A stretch of DNA of 64,000 nt from Labrys monachus (lineage in GTDB: Bacteria; Pseudomonadota; Alphaproteobacteria; Rhizobiales; Labraceae), in contig NZ_JAUSVK010000001.1 in NCBI RefSeq assembly GCF_030814655.1, positions 3,243,501 through 3,307,500 on the forward strand. Reading direction: 5' to 3'. The position numbers and the translations under genes were made by a program. Below are positions 1-8,992 of the stretch, piece after piece (the stretch's first letter is position 1; each line of letters starts with the position of its first letter). The notes below the pieces were generated by a model. It searched no databases. It was given only the letters and a program-made list of their open reading frames with translations, and was not told the DNA's origin.

Positions 1-1709
1 ACAGCCTGGCCGATCTGCTGCGCCGATGGAGCGAGGACGAAAGCCCGGTCCGCCGGCGCGACGACGAGCCGTCGGACGAAGACGCCTATGGTGACGAGGA
101 CGACGAGGGCGAGGATGATGAGGGCGAGGGCGATGAGGAAGACGGTCCGCCAGCAAAGCTGATCTACCCGCTCGAACACGTCTATACCACGGCCAGCCTG
201 TCCTTCGATGCCCTGAAGGGAGCCGATGCTGCGAGAGCGGCGACGCTTCTGGCGGCGGCCCGCGCCGCTCACTGCGATCTGCATCTCGCCGTGCTGTCCA
301 TCGAGGAGAGCGGCAGCGCCGAATATACCGGCTACGGCATCCGCAGCCGAGGACGACATTACGACGACGAAACGGAAGAGGACGAATTCGACGTCATCGA
401 GGTCATGGAGAGCCACGAGACCCTGTCGGAGTGGCGTCGGCCTGACGGCAGCGCTCCGGCGCTCGGCGTCCTTCCCGTCAATCCCGAGGAAGTATCGCCG
501 CCCGACGCCCTCGACGACCTCGTGCCGGACAAGCAGAGCTTCTTCGAGGCCACCGGCAACGAAGGCGCTTCGTTCGAACGCAGCTACCGCAAGGCCGCGC
601 TGGTGGTCTGGCCGAACAGCCGGCGGCTCGCGATCGTCAACCAGGGAAGCCTGGGGGACACCCTGCACTATCTCGCCGATCTCACCGAGCAGTGGGCAGC
701 CGGCGGCGGCGATCCTCAATCGCCTTCATGGGCGCTCGCACATGAATTGTCCGGGCACATGCTGGCGACCTGGCCGAAGCGGAGTTGGAGCACGGCCAAG
801 GGGCCGAGCGACGCCACCACGATGCTGAACCTGCTCGGCAGGCTCGACGACGTCGCGCATATCGATCGCTTTCTCGCCGAGGTCTCCGTCGGCGCGCTCT
901 CGCGGGGCGACAACGAAGCCGTGCTGCAGGCCGTTCGCCGGCTGCCGCGCAGCCGCAGGATCGAGTTGCTGACGCGCATCGTCACGGAAAGCGCGCCGTC
1001 CGCACTCGATATCGCGGCCAACCTGCTGGTACAGGCCGCCCGGGCGGCGGAAGATGGAAGCCTTGACCTGCCACCTGCGGATCTTCTGCCGGCAGCGGCC
1101 GGTCTGCTCGCGGCCTTGCCCGGCGATCCCGCGGAGGAGCCGCCAATACCGTCCTGGCAATGGCCCGCTCCGATCGAACCGGACGTCGTCGTGGATGCGG
1201 TGACGGCGCTTGCGCAAATCGATTCGAAGCTCGCGGGCGCTGCGGTCGATACTCTTCTCGCCTGGCCCAAGACATACGATCTCGACGAGGTGCTGGTTCC
1301 TGTCGTCCTGAAGCTGGACCGGTCGGCAAGCTCGGCGGCGATGATGCGTCTGCGCACGGCCTGTGCCCTTCATCTCGGCGCCCGGATCGCCGAACCTTTG
1401 GCGCCGCCCGCCGACTGGAGGCGTCCCAGCGCGGTAAAATGCTCCTGCGAACGTTGCAGCCTGTTCCGCCGCTTCCTCGCCGATCCCAGGCTCCAGACGT
1501 GGAGCTACAAGGCCGTGCAGGCCGATCGCAGCCATGTGGAGAGCACGATCCGCGAGGGACGTTACGACGTCGACGTCACCACGCTCCGGCAGGGCTCGCC
1601 CCATACGCTGGTCTGCACCAAGAACCAGGCGAGCTATGAGCGCAGGGTCCTGCAGCGCAAGAAGGACCTGGTCGACCTCGCGCAAATCGAGAGTCTCTAT
1701 CCTTCATAG
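1..1709 (+). CDS. 3' part of a protein with a 2OG-Fe(II) oxygenase-associated C-terminus (5' end outside window)
   Basis: The frame is open from base 3 to the stop at 1707-1709, with no obvious start, so the gene enters from upstream. A GTG at 291 is in frame but is not needed as a start. Near codons 10-50 of the visible part lies a strongly acidic Asp/Glu/Gly-rich linker. The last ~100 residues hold a CSCERC-type cysteine pair, a block around FLADPRLQTW, an RSHVES segment and the phrase PHTLVCTK. This resembles the C-terminal region that follows 2OG-Fe(II) oxygenase domains in some fungal and bacterial proteins. No HxD...H iron triad is visible, and if present it lies upstream of the window. 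The role is therefore inferred only; a plain hypothetical protein remains possible. Confidence 0.6.
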   Translation, partial: SLADLLRRWSEDESPVRRRDDEPSDEDAYGDEDDEGEDDEGEGDEEDGPPAKLIYPLEHVYTTASLSFDALKGADAARAATLLAAARAAHCDLHLAVLSIEESGSAEYTGYGIRSRGRHYDDETEEDEFDVIEVMESHETLSEWRRPDGSAPALGVLPVNPEEVSPPDALDDLVPDKQSFFEATGNEGASFERSYRKAALVVWPNSRRLAIVNQGSLGDTLHYLADLTEQWAAGGGDPQSPSWALAHELSGHMLATWPKRSWSTAKGPSDATTMLNLLGRLDDVAHIDRFLAEVSVGALSRGDNEAVLQAVRRLPRSRRIELLTRIVTESAPSALDIAANLLVQAARAAEDGSLDLPPADLLPAAAGLLAALPGDPAEEPPIPSWQWPAPIEPDVVVDAVTALAQIDSKLAGAAVDTLLAWPKTYDLDEVLVPVVLKLDRSASSAAMMRLRTACALHLGARIAEPLAPPADWRRPSAVKCSCERCSLFRRFLADPRLQTWSYKAVQADRSHVESTIREGRYDVDVTTLRQGSPHTLVCTKNQASYERRVLQRKKDLVDLAQIESLYPS

Positions 1710-1860
1710 GCCTCGCGCCGCCCCGACATGGCGGCCGGGTCCACAGAAGGCACGAGGCCCCGCAACGATGCCGCGGAGCCTCTCCTCAAAACGGGAACTG
1801 TCGGAAACCGTCCGTCACAGCGCGGCGGCGAGATATCGCCGCCGATGCCGGCACTCAATC

Positions 1861-2205
1861 TCAGTCGCAGACGCGCATGCGCTCGACATGCCAGCCGGGA
1901 TCGTATTCGTTCGGCACGCTGCGCCGCTCGATATGGCAGCCATAGATCGGGCGCGGCTCGTCGTAATAGACCGGGCCGTCGTCGTAATAGCGGTCATGCG
2001 AGGCCAGCACGCCGCCGAGGAGCACGCCCCCCACCAGCCCGGCCGCGAGGCCGCCGGCGAGGCTGCCGCCATATCCGCCGTGATGGTAGCCGTAGCCACC
2101 ATAGCCGCGGTGCCAGTAGCGCGCCTCCGCGCTCCCCGTCGTCGCGAGCGAAGCGCCGGCGATCGTGGCCAGAACCAACGCCGATGCAACAATCTTCCGT
2201 AACAT
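1861..2205 (-). CDS. small secreted Gly/Tyr-rich protein
   Basis: This 114-residue protein begins with a clear Sec signal peptide (MLRKIVASALVLATIAGASL, cleavage likely after SAEA). Its mature N-terminus is rich in Gly, Tyr and His (YWHRGYGGYGYHH), followed by a short glycine-zipper-like hydrophobic stretch (GGLAAGLVGGVLLGG). A Tyr/Pro/Asp-rich tail contains two cysteines (IYGCH and RVCD). Small proteins of this build are common in Hyphomicrobiales envelopes, but their function is not known. It is a stand-alone gene, convergent with the 1..1709 gene and in the same orientation as the porin upstream. Confidence 0.75.
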   Translation of the reverse strand: MLRKIVASALVLATIAGASLATTGSAEARYWHRGYGGYGYHHGGYGGSLAGGLAAGLVGGVLLGGVLASHDRYYDDGPVYYDEPRPIYGCHIERRSVPNEYDPGWHVERMRVCD

Positions 2206-2417
2206 GATCGACTCCTGACGAAGCTTCTCGAAGCCTGCCCAAAACCCGTATGTTGGTTCTAAGGGTTTCAGGCTGAACGATTGCTGAACGTTTTCTTAAT
2301 CCGGCGAGATATCAAATCGCCGGAACTCCTTGAACAGCAAGGGAAAGCGTCCCGCAGGGGCACATCGAACGGCCACACGATATCGCGGCGCCGGAGACGC
2401 CCGTCCCGCAGGAACGG

Positions 2418-3116
2418 TCAGAATTTGTAGCTGACGCCCAGCTCCGTCGTGGTCTGGTTCCAACCCGATTTCACCGGGCCGTACAGCGTCTCGTAATTCT
2501 TCTTCTCGAAGTCGGAGTAGCGGACCTCGGCACGGCCGATCCAGTTGTCGGTGAAAGCGTATTCGAAGCCGCCGCCGATCGTCCAGCCGACATGCGTGTT
2601 GCTCGGGCCGGCGCCGTTCGTACTCAGCTTGGCGTTGGCGAAAGCGACGCCGCCCGTAGTGTAGATCAGGAGCTTGTCGATCGCATAACCGGCCCTCACC
2701 CGGGCCGATCCCTGCAGGTCGGTCCTCAGCCGGAGATTTCCGACCACGGTGCCGCCATTATAGCTGAACGGCCCGCTGGCGGTGATCGCGGCATAATCGA
2801 TATCGCCTTCGGCACCGAGGACAAATGGGCCGACCTGATAATTGTAGCCGGCATGGGCACCGCCGATGAAACCCTCGAGGTCGAGCTTGTCCGGTGGGGG
2901 CGGCGGAGGAGGGGTCTGGGAGAACAGATGGCTCTGGTCGTCGCGCTCGCGTCCCCAGCCGTAGCCGGCATGCGCGCCGACATAGAAGCCAGTCCAGGTA
3001 TAGGGCATCACGACCGGCGCCTGGGGCTCCGCGGGCGGAGCGGCGAGATCGGCGGCGAGCGCTGCGGTCGAGCCGAGGGACAGCGCGGCGGCGATGGCCA
3101 GAGCGAAAATCTTCAT
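2418..3116 (-). CDS. Omp25/RopB-like outer-membrane beta-barrel protein
   Basis: The 232-residue product has a signal peptide (MKIFALAIAAALSLGSTAAL, cleaved near ALAA) and a Pro-rich spacer. An eight-strand porin-like barrel of the Omp25/Omp31 family follows. The diagnostic phrases are TWTGFYVGAHAGYGWG near the mature start, GGAHAGYNYQVGPFVLGAEGD in the middle, GWTIGGGFEYAF, and a terminal aromatic residue (ELGVSYKF) as required for BAM-dependent insertion. A Pro-rich loop (PPPPPPP) sits in an exposed loop position. These proteins are abundant structural envelope proteins in alphaproteobacteria. Compare the truncated relative at 6334-6642. Confidence 0.9.
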   Translation of the reverse strand: MKIFALAIAAALSLGSTAALAADLAAPPAEPQAPVVMPYTWTGFYVGAHAGYGWGRERDDQSHLFSQTPPPPPPPDKLDLEGFIGGAHAGYNYQVGPFVLGAEGDIDYAAITASGPFSYNGGTVVGNLRLRTDLQGSARVRAGYAIDKLLIYTTGGVAFANAKLSTNGAGPSNTHVGWTIGGGFEYAFTDNWIGRAEVRYSDFEKKNYETLYGPVKSGWNQTTTELGVSYKF

Positions 3117-3531
3117 CAGTCACAGGCCCCAAATACCGCCTTCTTATGCCATCTCCTCGCGGTGGAGTCTGTGGCACGAAAGTCACAAGATGGCCCAAAC
3201 CGCCCGCAATCGCTCCAGCGCCGGCGCGGCGAGGACGGAATGCCGGGGAAGCAGTCCGGTGCTCGCGAAGAAGTGAGTGGAAAGCATTCGCTTCCCGCGG
3301 ACGATATGCCGATATTTCCGCCGGCCGGAAGAGGGCCCGAATTTTCCTTCCCTTCCGGTGTTCACCGCAAGGAGCGGGTTCGGGCCGCTGCTGGCGGAAC
3401 GAGCCGGCGCAGGATTGCGACCTCCGCCGCGTGGAGAAGGCCAGGGCCCTGTCTTCTCGCCGAACCTATCCGCGGAAGCAGGATCCGGCGCGGATTCCTG
3501 CCTTCGGACATCCCCAGCTCGAGGTGCCGCC
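3117..3531. other. 415-bp intergenic region between divergent porin and hydrolase genes
   Basis: No convincing coding sequence lies here. Open frames exist on both strands but lack family resemblance and ribosome-binding sites. The region must contain the promoters of the porin (minus strand) and the hydrolase (plus strand). An imperfectly spaced inverted repeat CCGGAAG / CTTCCGG lies at 3325-3331 and 3352-3358; its role is unknown. Confidence 0.5.
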
Positions 3532-4344
3532 ATGCGACTTGCCACGCGAACGATCCGCCTGATCTGCCTGCTCGCCCTTTGCGGGCTCGCCTTCTCGTCC
3601 CGCCCCGCATCGGCCGAGATGGTCGCCAGGCCTGTCGACTGGACGCTGGACGGCACCGCCTTCCACAGCATGCTGATCTTCGACGATGCGTCGAAAGCCA
3701 GGCGTCCCGGCCTGGTGATGGTGCCGAACTGGTATGGCCTCACCGATATCGCGGTGAACAAGGCCAAGATGATCGCCGGCAAGGATTACGTGATCCTGCT
3801 GACCGACATGTATGGCGCCACGGTGCGTCCGGCTTCCGACGCCCAGGCGAAGGCGGCGGTATCGCCGCTCCTCGCCGACCGGTCGCTGATGCGCAAGCGC
3901 ATCGACTATGCGCTCGCTCAACTCAAGGCGCAGGCCGGGGATGCGCCCATCGATACGGCCCGCCTCGCCGCCATCGGCTTCTGCTTCGGCGGCGGCGCGG
4001 TGCTCGACCTCGCGCGGAGCGGGGCCGACGTCAAGGCGGTCATTTCGTTCCACGGCCAGCTCGGAACCGATCGGCCCGAACTGGCCAAGCAGATCAAGGC
4101 GCGCGTGCTGGCGATGAACGGAGCCGACGACCCGCTGACGATGCCGGATGCCGGCAAGTTCACGGAGGAGATGCGGATGAGCCCGGCGGACTGGCAGTTC
4201 GCCGTCATGGGCCATGCCGTCCATTGCTTCACCGAGACCGAGGCAACCAGCGCGACCGGTCCCTGCCGCTACAACGCGGAGGTTGCGGCGCGCTCCTATG
4301 CGCTGATGCGCCAGTGGCTCGACGAAAGCTTCGCCAAACCCTGA
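3532..4344 (+). CDS. secreted dienelactone hydrolase family protein
   Basis: The 270-residue protein is an alpha/beta hydrolase of the dienelactone hydrolase (DLH) family. I chose ATG 3532 because GAGGTG lies 5 bases upstream and because it gives a normal signal peptide (MRLATRTIRLICLLALCGLA, cleavage near ASA). The nucleophile elbow is seen as GFCFGGG, with Cys as in classic DLH. An Asp follows in ADDPLTMP, and the catalytic His is likely in MGHAVHCF near the C-terminus. The signal peptide implies periplasmic action; many family members hydrolyse ester or lactone bonds, but the substrate is not predictable. It lies 91 bp before the methyltransferase in the same direction. Confidence 0.85.
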   Translation: MRLATRTIRLICLLALCGLAFSSRPASAEMVARPVDWTLDGTAFHSMLIFDDASKARRPGLVMVPNWYGLTDIAVNKAKMIAGKDYVILLTDMYGATVRPASDAQAKAAVSPLLADRSLMRKRIDYALAQLKAQAGDAPIDTARLAAIGFCFGGGAVLDLARSGADVKAVISFHGQLGTDRPELAKQIKARVLAMNGADDPLTMPDAGKFTEEMRMSPADWQFAVMGHAVHCFTETEATSATGPCRYNAEVAARSYALMRQWLDESFAKP

Positions 4345-4435
4345 CGCAGGCTGTCACTCCCGATACCAGCATAAAGACCGACCTTCATCGCGTGCCGGGC
4401 ATGGGCCACAAGGGCTTCGAAAGGGAGCCCCCGGC

Positions 4436-5152
4436 ATGACCACGAGCGATGACGGCGCAACGCGCAAATTCGACGCCTCGCGGGCCGGCGAGTACGCTGT
4501 CCAGAGCCGGATCGCCCTCGCCGGCTACGACGCCTGCCATGAACTGGCCGCCTGCCTGCTGGCCGCCTCGCTCGGCTCGGGAGGTCGAGCCGACATCCTG
4601 GTGGCCGGGGCCGGCGGCACGGCGCAGGAGATCGTCACGGCCGGGCGGCTCGAAGCGGGCTGGCACTTCACCGCCGTCGATCCTTCCAGGCCGATGCTGG
4701 ATCTCGCGGCGGCGGCCGTCGAACAGGCCGGCCTGGCGAAGCGCACGACCTCCGTGCTCGGCCATGTCCATGACCTGCCGGCGGACTGGCGCTTCGATGC
4801 CGCGACGCTCGTCGGCGTGCTGCATCACCTGCCCGGCGACGAGGCCAAGCAGGCGATCCTCGCGGCGCTCGCCGCGCGGCTCAAGCCGGGTGCGCCGCTC
4901 ATCCTCGCCGGCAATCGGCACTCCTATGCCGGCAAGCCGCTGTTCCTCGCCGCCTGGGGCGAACGCTGGCGCATGCATGGCAGCGACGGGAGCGAGATCG
5001 AAGCCAGGCTGGGCAGGATCCTGCAGGGCGCGGATCCTCCGCAATCCGACGAGGACGTGGCCCGCCTGCTCGCGGGCGCCGGCTTCGAGCGGCCGGACCT
5101 GTTCTTCTCCAGCCTGTTCTGGGGCGGCTGGTTCACACGGCGCCGAATTTGA
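4436..5152 (+). CDS. class I SAM-dependent methyltransferase
   Basis: The 238-residue protein has the Rossmann SAM-binding fold. Motif I is ILVAGAGGTAQE (residues ~52-63), an acidic residue ends strand 2 in FTAVDPS, and motif IV/post-I is seen in DAATLVGVLHHLP (~120). These match class I small-molecule methyltransferases of the Methyltransf_25 type. A GGGAG ribosome-binding site 8 bases upstream supports ATG 4436. The substrate is unknown. The gene may be co-transcribed with the hydrolase upstream. Confidence 0.85.
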   Translation: MTTSDDGATRKFDASRAGEYAVQSRIALAGYDACHELAACLLAASLGSGGRADILVAGAGGTAQEIVTAGRLEAGWHFTAVDPSRPMLDLAAAAVEQAGLAKRTTSVLGHVHDLPADWRFDAATLVGVLHHLPGDEAKQAILAALAARLKPGAPLILAGNRHSYAGKPLFLAAWGERWRMHGSDGSEIEARLGRILQGADPPQSDEDVARLLAGAGFERPDLFFSSLFWGGWFTRRRI

Positions 5153-5195
5153 CCGCGGGCTCGCGAGCCGACCTGTGCCTTCCCCCCCAGGTCCC

Positions 5196-6131
5196 TCACC
5201 CTGCCCAGGCGAGATAGCCGGAAACCGTGAGGATCGAGACGACGGTGGAGGCGAGGATGACGCGCGACGTCACCTGCGCCTCGCGCCGGTAGAACTCCGC
5301 GAGCATGAAGGGGCCGGTCCCCGTCGGCAGGGCGGCCAGCAGCACGGCGGTGTGGGTCAAAAGCGGCGACAGCCCGAAGACGAAGGTCGCGAGTCCCCAG
5401 GCGAGGACCGGCTGCAGCACCAGCTTCAGCCCGACCAGCGCCGCCGTCGATCCCGTGTCTGGCGCGCTCTGCGCGCGCTTCTGGGCGAGGAACAGGCCGA
5501 GCGTGACGAGTGCGCAAGGCGCGGCCGCGCCGCCCAGCAGCTTCAGGAAGGCCTCGACCGGATCCGGCACTGCCAGCCCGCAGATCGGGACGAGTGCCCC
5601 GAGAAGCGGCGCGACGAGCAGAGGGTTGCGTGCGAGCGATCGTGCGACCTTCATCGCGAGGCGGCCGCGCCGCTTCTCGGTCTGCAGGCCCGTTTCGATC
5701 AGGACGATCGCAACGGCGAACAGGACGCAGACGGTGATGATGGTGGCGACGGCCGCGGGGGCCAGCGCCTCGCGGCCGAGCGCCACCAGCACCAGCGGGA
5801 AGCCGATGAACCCCGTATTGGCATAGCCGGCATTGAGGCCGTCGATCGCCGCATCGGCGAGATGACGGGGCCCGCGCCGGCGGGCCGCGACGGTCAGGGC
5901 GAAGACGGCGAAACTGCTGAGGCCGAAGGCGCCGATGAAGCCGGGCTGCCAGACATCGGCCCAACGGGTATGGGCGATGATGTCGAAGAGCAGCGCCGGC
6001 AGCGCCAGATAGACGACGAAACGGTTGAGTTCCGTCGTCGCGGCGGGCCCGAGCACGCCGAGCCGGCGCACGAGGAAGCCCGCCAGGATCAAGGCGAAGA
6101 TCGGAAGGACGACCATGAAGGTGGAAAACAT
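5196..6131 (-). CDS. AEC (auxin efflux carrier) family transporter
   Basis: The 311-residue integral membrane protein has about ten hydrophobic segments in the two-halves arrangement of the AEC/BASS-like fold. It starts with FMVVLPIFALILAGFLVRR and has the typical FGLSSF, NAGYANTGFIGFPL and LALLSP-like elements. The phrase GYANTGFIGFPL is characteristic of the bacterial malonate/auxin-carrier branch. The predicted role is secondary transport of a carboxylate or similar anion across the inner membrane; the substrate is undefined. It converges on the methyltransferase with a 43-bp gap. Confidence 0.85.
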   Translation of the reverse strand: MFSTFMVVLPIFALILAGFLVRRLGVLGPAATTELNRFVVYLALPALLFDIIAHTRWADVWQPGFIGAFGLSSFAVFALTVAARRRGPRHLADAAIDGLNAGYANTGFIGFPLVLVALGREALAPAAVATIITVCVLFAVAIVLIETGLQTEKRRGRLAMKVARSLARNPLLVAPLLGALVPICGLAVPDPVEAFLKLLGGAAAPCALVTLGLFLAQKRAQSAPDTGSTAALVGLKLVLQPVLAWGLATFVFGLSPLLTHTAVLLAALPTGTGPFMLAEFYRREAQVTSRVILASTVVSILTVSGYLAWAG

Positions 6132-6333
6132 CGGGAAACGACCGGACGGATGCGACGGTCAAGCCGTAACCGCCCGTCTCGATATAAGCCAATGCTGACT
6201 TCGCGCTCCGCCCATACCTTTTCGGTATCGCCGGGGCAGCAAGCGCTACCGCAGGCCGATCTTCATTCAGTCGCATTTGTCTGGTGATGTCGCGTCTTGC
6301 CGGTGTCGTCCGATATCTTGCGGAGGCGAAGTC

Positions 6334-6642
6334 ATGACGCGCGTTCCCAGCCTCTTCGCGGCGCTGTTGTGCCTGGCGGGCATGCCGGCTCATGCGGCCG
6401 ACAAGCCGCTGCTGCCGGCGCCGGAGAAGAAGGCCGCCGCCGGCCCGCATGACTGGAGCGGCTTCTATGCCGGTGTGCACGGGGGCTATGCCCGCTCCGA
6501 CTCGCAATGGAGCAACGAACCGCCTTCCAGCGCAACCCCGTCGTTCGGTGCCAGCGGCGGGACCTTCGGCGCCCATGCCGGTTACAATTATCAGCTCGGC
6601 AGCGGCGTCGTGCTCGGCACCGAGAGCGATCTGTCCCGTTAG
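6334..6642 (+). pseudogene. truncated Omp25-like porin fragment
   Basis: An ATG at 6334 preceded by GGAGG (spacing about 7) opens a 102-residue reading frame. It has a good signal peptide (VPSLFAALLCLAGMPAHA) and the first strands of an Omp25-like barrel: DWSGFYAGVHGGYARS and GGTFGAHAGYNYQLGSGVVLG. It then stops abruptly after GTESDLSR. The intact relative at 2418-3116 continues for about 130 more residues from the equivalent GAEGDID. The remaining barrel strands and the terminal aromatic residue are missing. The stop codon overlaps the stop of the convergent exporter gene, so the 3' part was probably lost by deletion or recombination. Confidence 0.75.
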
Positions 6643-7550
6643 CCTGAAGGGTCGGGACGGCTCCGCCGCCCCCTGCCCTCACGCGGAGCGGCCGTGGCGA
6701 GGCCGATGCCGGCCATGACGGCGACCAGCCCGGCTACGATGTTCCAGCGCAGGGGCTCGCCCAGCAACAGCGCCCCGGCGACCGAGGCGGTGATCGGATT
6801 GACGGCGACCGAAATGGCGACGCGCGTCGGCGTCGTGCGGGTGAGCGCGAAGGACCAGAGGATGAAGACGAACGCGCTGCCGACGATACCGAGATAGGCG
6901 ACGGCCAGCCATTGCGCGGCGCCGAAGCCCGCAGCGGCGGCGAAACCGCCGCGCAGCGCGGCGATGACAGCCAGGCCCAGCGCGCCGATCCCCATGGCCA
7001 TGGTGGTGAAGCGAATGGCCCCCCAACGCCCGATGAACGGGCGCGACCACACCGTGTAGAGCGCCATGCAGAAGGCGGCGCCGATCATCAGGAGATCGCC
7101 GCGCCAGGCGCCGGCGGGAGCGGCGTCGAGGCCGGACAGCAAGGCGAGGGCCACGCCGACCATAGCGATGAGCACGCCCCCTGTCTTGCGGGCGGTCATC
7201 GGCTCGACCTTCAGGACCGCACCGGCGAGCAAGGTCAGGAGCGGCAGGGTGGACAGCGCCAGCGCCCCCCGCGCCGCGGTGGTGAATACCAGGGACGCGT
7301 TGAAGAGCACCGGAAACACTCCGAAGAACAGGATTCCCAGCCCCGCAATGCGGGGAAGGTCGCGGCCTGCCGGCCAGCGCCCCGGCTGCAGGAGCGCGAC
7401 GGGCAGCAGGAAAACGAACCCCACGCCGAAGCGGAATGCACCCAGCGTCAGCGGATCGACCCGCCCGGCAACCGACCGCGTCGCCGCGACGGCGGTGCCG
7501 CCGATGCCGCTCGACAGGATCGCCGCCAGGACACCCCATATTTCCGTCAA
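6639..7550 (-). CDS. EamA family (DMT superfamily) exporter
   Basis: The roughly 303-residue protein has ten hydrophobic segments in two EamA repeats. Typical phrases are DPLTLGAFRFGVGF, ALYTVWSRPFIGRW and NPITASVAGALLLGEPL. TTG 7550 is the favoured start because GGAGA precedes it at about 8 bases and the family's first helix (WGVLAAILSSGI) follows at once. Translating further upstream would run into the LysR gene. The likely role is efflux or exchange of a metabolite across the inner membrane. It is divergent from the LysR-type regulator, the usual arrangement for a regulator and its target exporter. Confidence 0.85.
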   Translation of the reverse strand: MTEIWGVLAAILSSGIGGTAVAATRSVAGRVDPLTLGAFRFGVGFVFLLPVALLQPGRWPAGRDLPRIAGLGILFFGVFPVLFNASLVFTTAARGALALSTLPLLTLLAGAVLKVEPMTARKTGGVLIAMVGVALALLSGLDAAPAGAWRGDLLMIGAAFCMALYTVWSRPFIGRWGAIRFTTMAMGIGALGLAVIAALRGGFAAAAGFGAAQWLAVAYLGIVGSAFVFILWSFALTRTTPTRVAISVAVNPITASVAGALLLGEPLRWNIVAGLVAVMAGIGLATAAPREGRGRRSRPDPSG

Positions 7551-7613
7551 TGCCGTGTCTCCGCTGGCCAATGGACGAAGCGTAGGCACCGCCGCACATA
7601 AAGGAATCGACTT

Positions 7614-7643
7614 TTGGTGATCTCCATCATCATGATTGGTGAT
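7614..7643. promoter_or_regulatory. direct repeat TTGGTGAT x2, candidate operator of the exporter/LysR pair
   Basis: The octamer TTGGTGAT occurs at 7614-7621 and again at 7636-7643, 22 bp apart, which is about two helical turns. Both copies lie in the region shared by the divergent exporter and LysR genes, and the second overlaps the LysR start codon. This is a plausible binding site but not a classical T-N11-A LysR box. Confidence 0.35.
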
Positions 7644-8544
7644 GACCATGCCGGTTCTTGACCCCGATCTCCTCAAGGCGTTCGTCGCCGTTGCGGACAA
7701 CCGCTCCTTCACCCGCGCCGCCGCGCTGCTCAACCGTACCCAGTCGGCGGTGAGCATGCAGATCAAGCGCCTGGAAGAGCGCCTGGAGACGGACCTCTTC
7801 CACCGCAGCACGACCCATGTCGATCTCACCGCCGCCGGCGAGCGCCTGCTCGGTTATGCCCGCCGCATCCTGGTGCTCGGGGAGGAGGCCGTGGGCCGCC
7901 TGAGGGAGCATCGCATCGAGGGCCGGGTGCGCATCGGCGTCATGGACGATTACGGCACCCATATCCTGCCAAGCCTGCTCGCGCGCTTCCTGGGGCTCTA
8001 TCCGCGCATCGAGGTCGAGATGGAAACCGGGCTGACCGCGGGCATGCCGGCGCGCCTCGGCGAGGCCTTCGACCTGGTCGTCGCCATGCATCCGGCCGGC
8101 AATGGCGGAGGGACGCTTCTGCGGCGCGAGCAGGCCGTCTGGGCGGCCGGCGCCGCGCATGCGACGGAGGATCTCGATCCGCTTCCCGTCGCGCTCTACC
8201 CCCAGGGATGTCTGTTTCGCAAATGGGCGATGGAAGCCCTCGACGCGGCGGGCCGCCCATGGCGCCTCGCCTTCGTCAGCCACAGCCTCGCCGCCGTGGA
8301 GGCGGTCGCGGCCCAGGGCCTCGCCGTGACGGTCGTCAAGGCCGGCACGTTTCCGGCGAGCCTGCGCGCTCTATCGGAACGCGAAGGCATGCCGGCCCTC
8401 CCCGCCGCCGATATCCGCCTGCATCGCGCCCCGGAACTTTCCAGGGCGGCGGCTCTCCTGGCCGACCATCTCGTGGCGGGAATCGCGCGGGACGAGGAAA
8501 CGGACGTTCCGCCGCGCCGGTCCCTGCCGGCACGGCGGGAATGA
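7642..8544 (+). CDS. LysR family transcriptional regulator
   Basis: The product is about 300 residues. The N-terminal winged helix-turn-helix of LysR regulators is clear: LLKAFVAVADNRSFTRAAAL, TQSAVSMQIKRLEERL and LFHRSTTHVDLTAAGERLL. The periplasmic-binding-protein-like effector domain starts near VRIGVMDDYGTHILP (~residue 90). ATG 7642 is taken as the start, with ATG 7648 close behind; no strong ribosome-binding site separates them. The inducer is unknown. Its divergent neighbour, the EamA exporter, is the most likely target. Confidence 0.9.
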   Translation: MTMPVLDPDLLKAFVAVADNRSFTRAAALLNRTQSAVSMQIKRLEERLETDLFHRSTTHVDLTAAGERLLGYARRILVLGEEAVGRLREHRIEGRVRIGVMDDYGTHILPSLLARFLGLYPRIEVEMETGLTAGMPARLGEAFDLVVAMHPAGNGGGTLLRREQAVWAAGAAHATEDLDPLPVALYPQGCLFRKWAMEALDAAGRPWRLAFVSHSLAAVEAVAAQGLAVTVVKAGTFPASLRALSEREGMPALPAADIRLHRAPELSRAAALLADHLVAGIARDEETDVPPRRSLPARRE

Positions 8545-8553
8545 TCGCGAAGA

Positions 8554-8898
8554 TCAGACGGCCGCGGTGACCTGGATCTCGACCAGCAGGTCCGGGGCGG
8601 CGAGGCGCGCCTCCACCGTGGCGCGGACGGGGAGGTTGTCCCTATCGACCCACTTGTCCCAGACCTGGTTCAACTGGTCGAAATGCGAGATGTCGCGCAG
8701 CCAGATGCTGGTGCTGAGCAGGTTCGACTTCGACGTGCCGGCCTCGGCGAGAAGAGCGTCGATCTGGGCGAGGATATCGGCGGTCTGCGCCGCCGTGCCC
8801 ACGCTGGTGTCGCGGGCGGTGATGCCGGCCGTGGTGACGATGCCGTTGACGATGACGGCCTGGCAGAAACGCTTGCCGGGATTGAGACGCTTGATCAT
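8554..8898 (-). CDS. RidA/YjgF/Rid family protein
   Basis: The 114-residue protein matches the Rid superfamily of small trimeric imine/enamine deaminases. VNGIVTTAGITARDTS and QTADILAQIDALLAEAG lie in the middle, and VRATVEARLAAPDLLVEIQ forms the C-terminus with the conserved Arg-x-x-x-x. ATG 8898 is chosen because GAGGAT precedes it at about 7 bases. True RidA removes reactive 2-aminoacrylate released by PLP enzymes, but this member could belong to a Rid subfamily with a different substrate. It converges on the LysR gene with a 9-bp gap and lies downstream of the agmatinase-family gene. Confidence 0.85.
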   Translation of the reverse strand: MIKRLNPGKRFCQAVIVNGIVTTAGITARDTSVGTAAQTADILAQIDALLAEAGTSKSNLLSTSIWLRDISHFDQLNQVWDKWVDRDNLPVRATVEARLAAPDLLVEIQVTAAV

Positions 8899-8992
8899 GG
8901 ATCTATCCTCGTGGTTGAAGTCCGGCACCGCTCTAGCAGGCCGGCGACGGATCGTCAGCGGTCCCGCTCGAAATTGTTCGCGGGATCGCTGC

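Noticed and set aside
5158-5169. Perfect palindrome GGCTCGCGAGCC between the methyltransferase and AEC genes
   Set aside because: With no loop and no T-run it is too short for a confident terminator, and such GC palindromes occur by chance in this composition.
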